Assembly (NCBI GenBank): GCA_946482335.1
Contig: CAMLRG010000229.1
Location: 1 to 8,020 of the forward strand
Source of the DNA: an uncultured Duganella sp.
GTDB lineage: Bacteria; Pseudomonadota; Gammaproteobacteria; Burkholderiales; Burkholderiaceae
Reading direction: 5' to 3'
DNA length: 8,020 nucleotides
The notes beneath the pieces are model-generated. The model was not told where the DNA came from. It saw only the letters and a list, made by a program, of their open reading frames with translations, and searched no databases. A program made the translations under genes and the position numbers. Positions 7,135 to 8,020 of this stretch are shown here, piece by piece. Positions within the stretch are counted from its first letter, which is position 1. Each line of letters starts with the position of its first letter.

Positions 7135-7165
7135 GAAGAGACACCCCCAAACCCGCTGCGCCCTC

Positions 7166-8020
7166 TTAGTTGGAAGAGCGGCGCAGCGTATCCGGCGTGA
7201 AGTTGGACGGGCCGAGCTTCACGCCAAATTTCATCGGCTTCTCCTGGTTGGAGATGCCCGACAGCAGGTAGCGGCGTGCCTGCAGGTCGTAGAACACTTC
7301 GTAGGCGAAGTAGTGGGTCATGGCGTCGTAGTACTGGATGCCGCCGATCTCGTGCACGCGCCACAATTCGCCGCGGCCGTCATAAGCGTCGGTATGCATC
7401 ACTTGCCAGCTGTCTTCGTCCACGTAGAACACGCGCTTGGCGTAGATGTGGCGCTTGTCCTTCTTCAGGGTCGCTTCCACCACCCACACGCGGTGCGGCT
7501 CGTAGCGCACGTGGTCCTGGTTGATGTGGCCAGGGCGCACGATGTCGGCGTACTTGAGCGCCTTGTTGGTGATCTTGTAGTTGTTGTAGGAAACCAGCAT
7601 TTCCTTCTTGCCCACCAGTTTCCAGTCGTAGCGGTCCGGCGCGCCGTTGAAGCCGTCGTAGTCGTCGGTGGTGCGTAAGCCGTCCGCGCCCTGGCCCGGC
7701 GAATCGTAGGCCACGTTCGGCGCGCGCAGCACGCGGCGCTGGCCCGGGTTGTAGGTCCAGGCCAGGCGCGATTCCTTGACCTGGTCCAGCGGGTCGACCA
7801 CCAGCAGCGCGTCGCCGGCCACCGAGGAAGGGCCGGTCAGGGTCGCCATGTAGTACACCAGGCGGTTCGGCTCTGGGTTTTCCATGCCCTGGGCGAAGGC
7901 CACCTTCTCGGTGCGCGTGACCGGGGTGAAGGCGCCATTGGTCTGCACCGGGAATTCGGCGGTGTGGCGCTCGATGGTGCCGCCGCGGTAGCGCATCAGG
8001 TGGTTCCAGATCACTTCCAC
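7166..8020 (-). CDS. DUF1329 family protein, C-terminal part (start outside window)
   Basis: The frame is open at the right edge and ends in TAA at 7168-7166, giving 284 residues; family members are about 450 long, so roughly the first third, including any signal peptide, is missing. The GTG at the edge is an internal valine codon, not a start. Family hallmarks are strong: AWTYNPGQRRVLRAPNVAYD (87-106 of the fragment), TTDDYDGFNGAPDRYDWKLV (117-136), and the RYEPHRVWVVEATLK ... RHIYAKRVFYVDEDSW block (172-205). DUF1329 is, as I recall, grouped with the LolA/LolB lipoprotein-carrier fold, and the YNPGQRRV stretch fits that. Proteins of this family are typically exported and encoded next to DUF1302 outer-membrane-like proteins and an RND pump, as here. 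A role in moving a hydrophobic molecule through the periplasm is inference. Confidence 0.92.
   Translation of the reverse strand: MEVIWNHLMRYRGGTIERHTAEFPVQTNGAFTPVTRTEKVAFAQGMENPEPNRLVYYMATLTGPSSVAGDALLVVDPLDQVKESRLAWTYNPGQRRVLRAPNVAYDSPGQGADGLRTTDDYDGFNGAPDRYDWKLVGKKEMLVSYNNYKITNKALKYADIVRPGHINQDHVRYEPHRVWVVEATLKKDKRHIYAKRVFYVDEDSWQVMHTDAYDGRGELWRVHEIGGIQYYDAMTHYFAYEVFYDLQARRYLLSGISNQEKPMKFGVKLGPSNFTPDTLRRSSN

Noticed and set aside
2209..7149. The 14-base string AAGAGACACCCCCA occurs at 2209-2222 and at 7136-7149
   Set aside because: The copies lie in different contexts and opposite orientations relative to their genes; one 14-base match in 8 kb is within reach of chance, and nothing else is shared.
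1..8020. CRISPR arrays, tRNA or rRNA genes, tandem repeats, phage or plasmid functions
   Set aside because: Read on both strands by eye, nothing of these kinds was seen.

Overview
The window is GC-rich and tightly packed, with genes on both strands and no gene-free stretch longer than about 100 bases. Codon bias, the long antisense shadow frames and the gene families present suggest a beta-proteobacterium, probably an Oxalobacteraceae relative such as Massilia, Duganella or Janthinobacterium. That placement is inference from style and family resemblance; no rRNA or other taxonomic marker is present.

Left half, plus strand. The window opens inside valS (valyl-tRNA synthetase) and carries its C-terminal half: the KMSKS loop, the anticodon-binding domain and the C-terminal coiled coil. 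Twenty-eight bases later, on a TTG codon with no visible ribosome binding site, comes a GNAT acetyltransferase that closely resembles the aminoglycoside 6'-N-acetyltransferase AAC(6')-Ib family. After a 91-base gap with a weak promoter candidate come a small exported DUF2147 protein and an exported family-3-type periplasmic solute-binding protein with no ABC transporter genes beside it.

Right half, minus strand, convergent with the left half. In transcription order there is the C-terminal two thirds of a DUF1329 protein (its start lies beyond the right edge), an exported YCF48/Asp-box beta-propeller protein, and a 791-residue RND/MMPL-family inner-membrane transporter. The last two overlap by 4 bases (ATGA) and the transporter has a strong Shine-Dalgarno inside the end of the propeller gene. 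DUF1329 and the propeller gene are separated by 81 bases that hold a hairpin followed by six Ts, which looks like an intrinsic terminator or attenuator.

How they fit together: the minus-strand genes look like one envelope transport machine, with a proton-driven RND pump in the inner membrane, a periplasmic propeller partner and a LolA/LolB-like DUF1329 carrier. An outer-membrane DUF1302 protein would be expected just off the right edge. The substrate is unknown; a hydrophobic or lipid-like molecule is the best guess. This module and the AAC(6')-Ib-like gene are the two points most worth following up.
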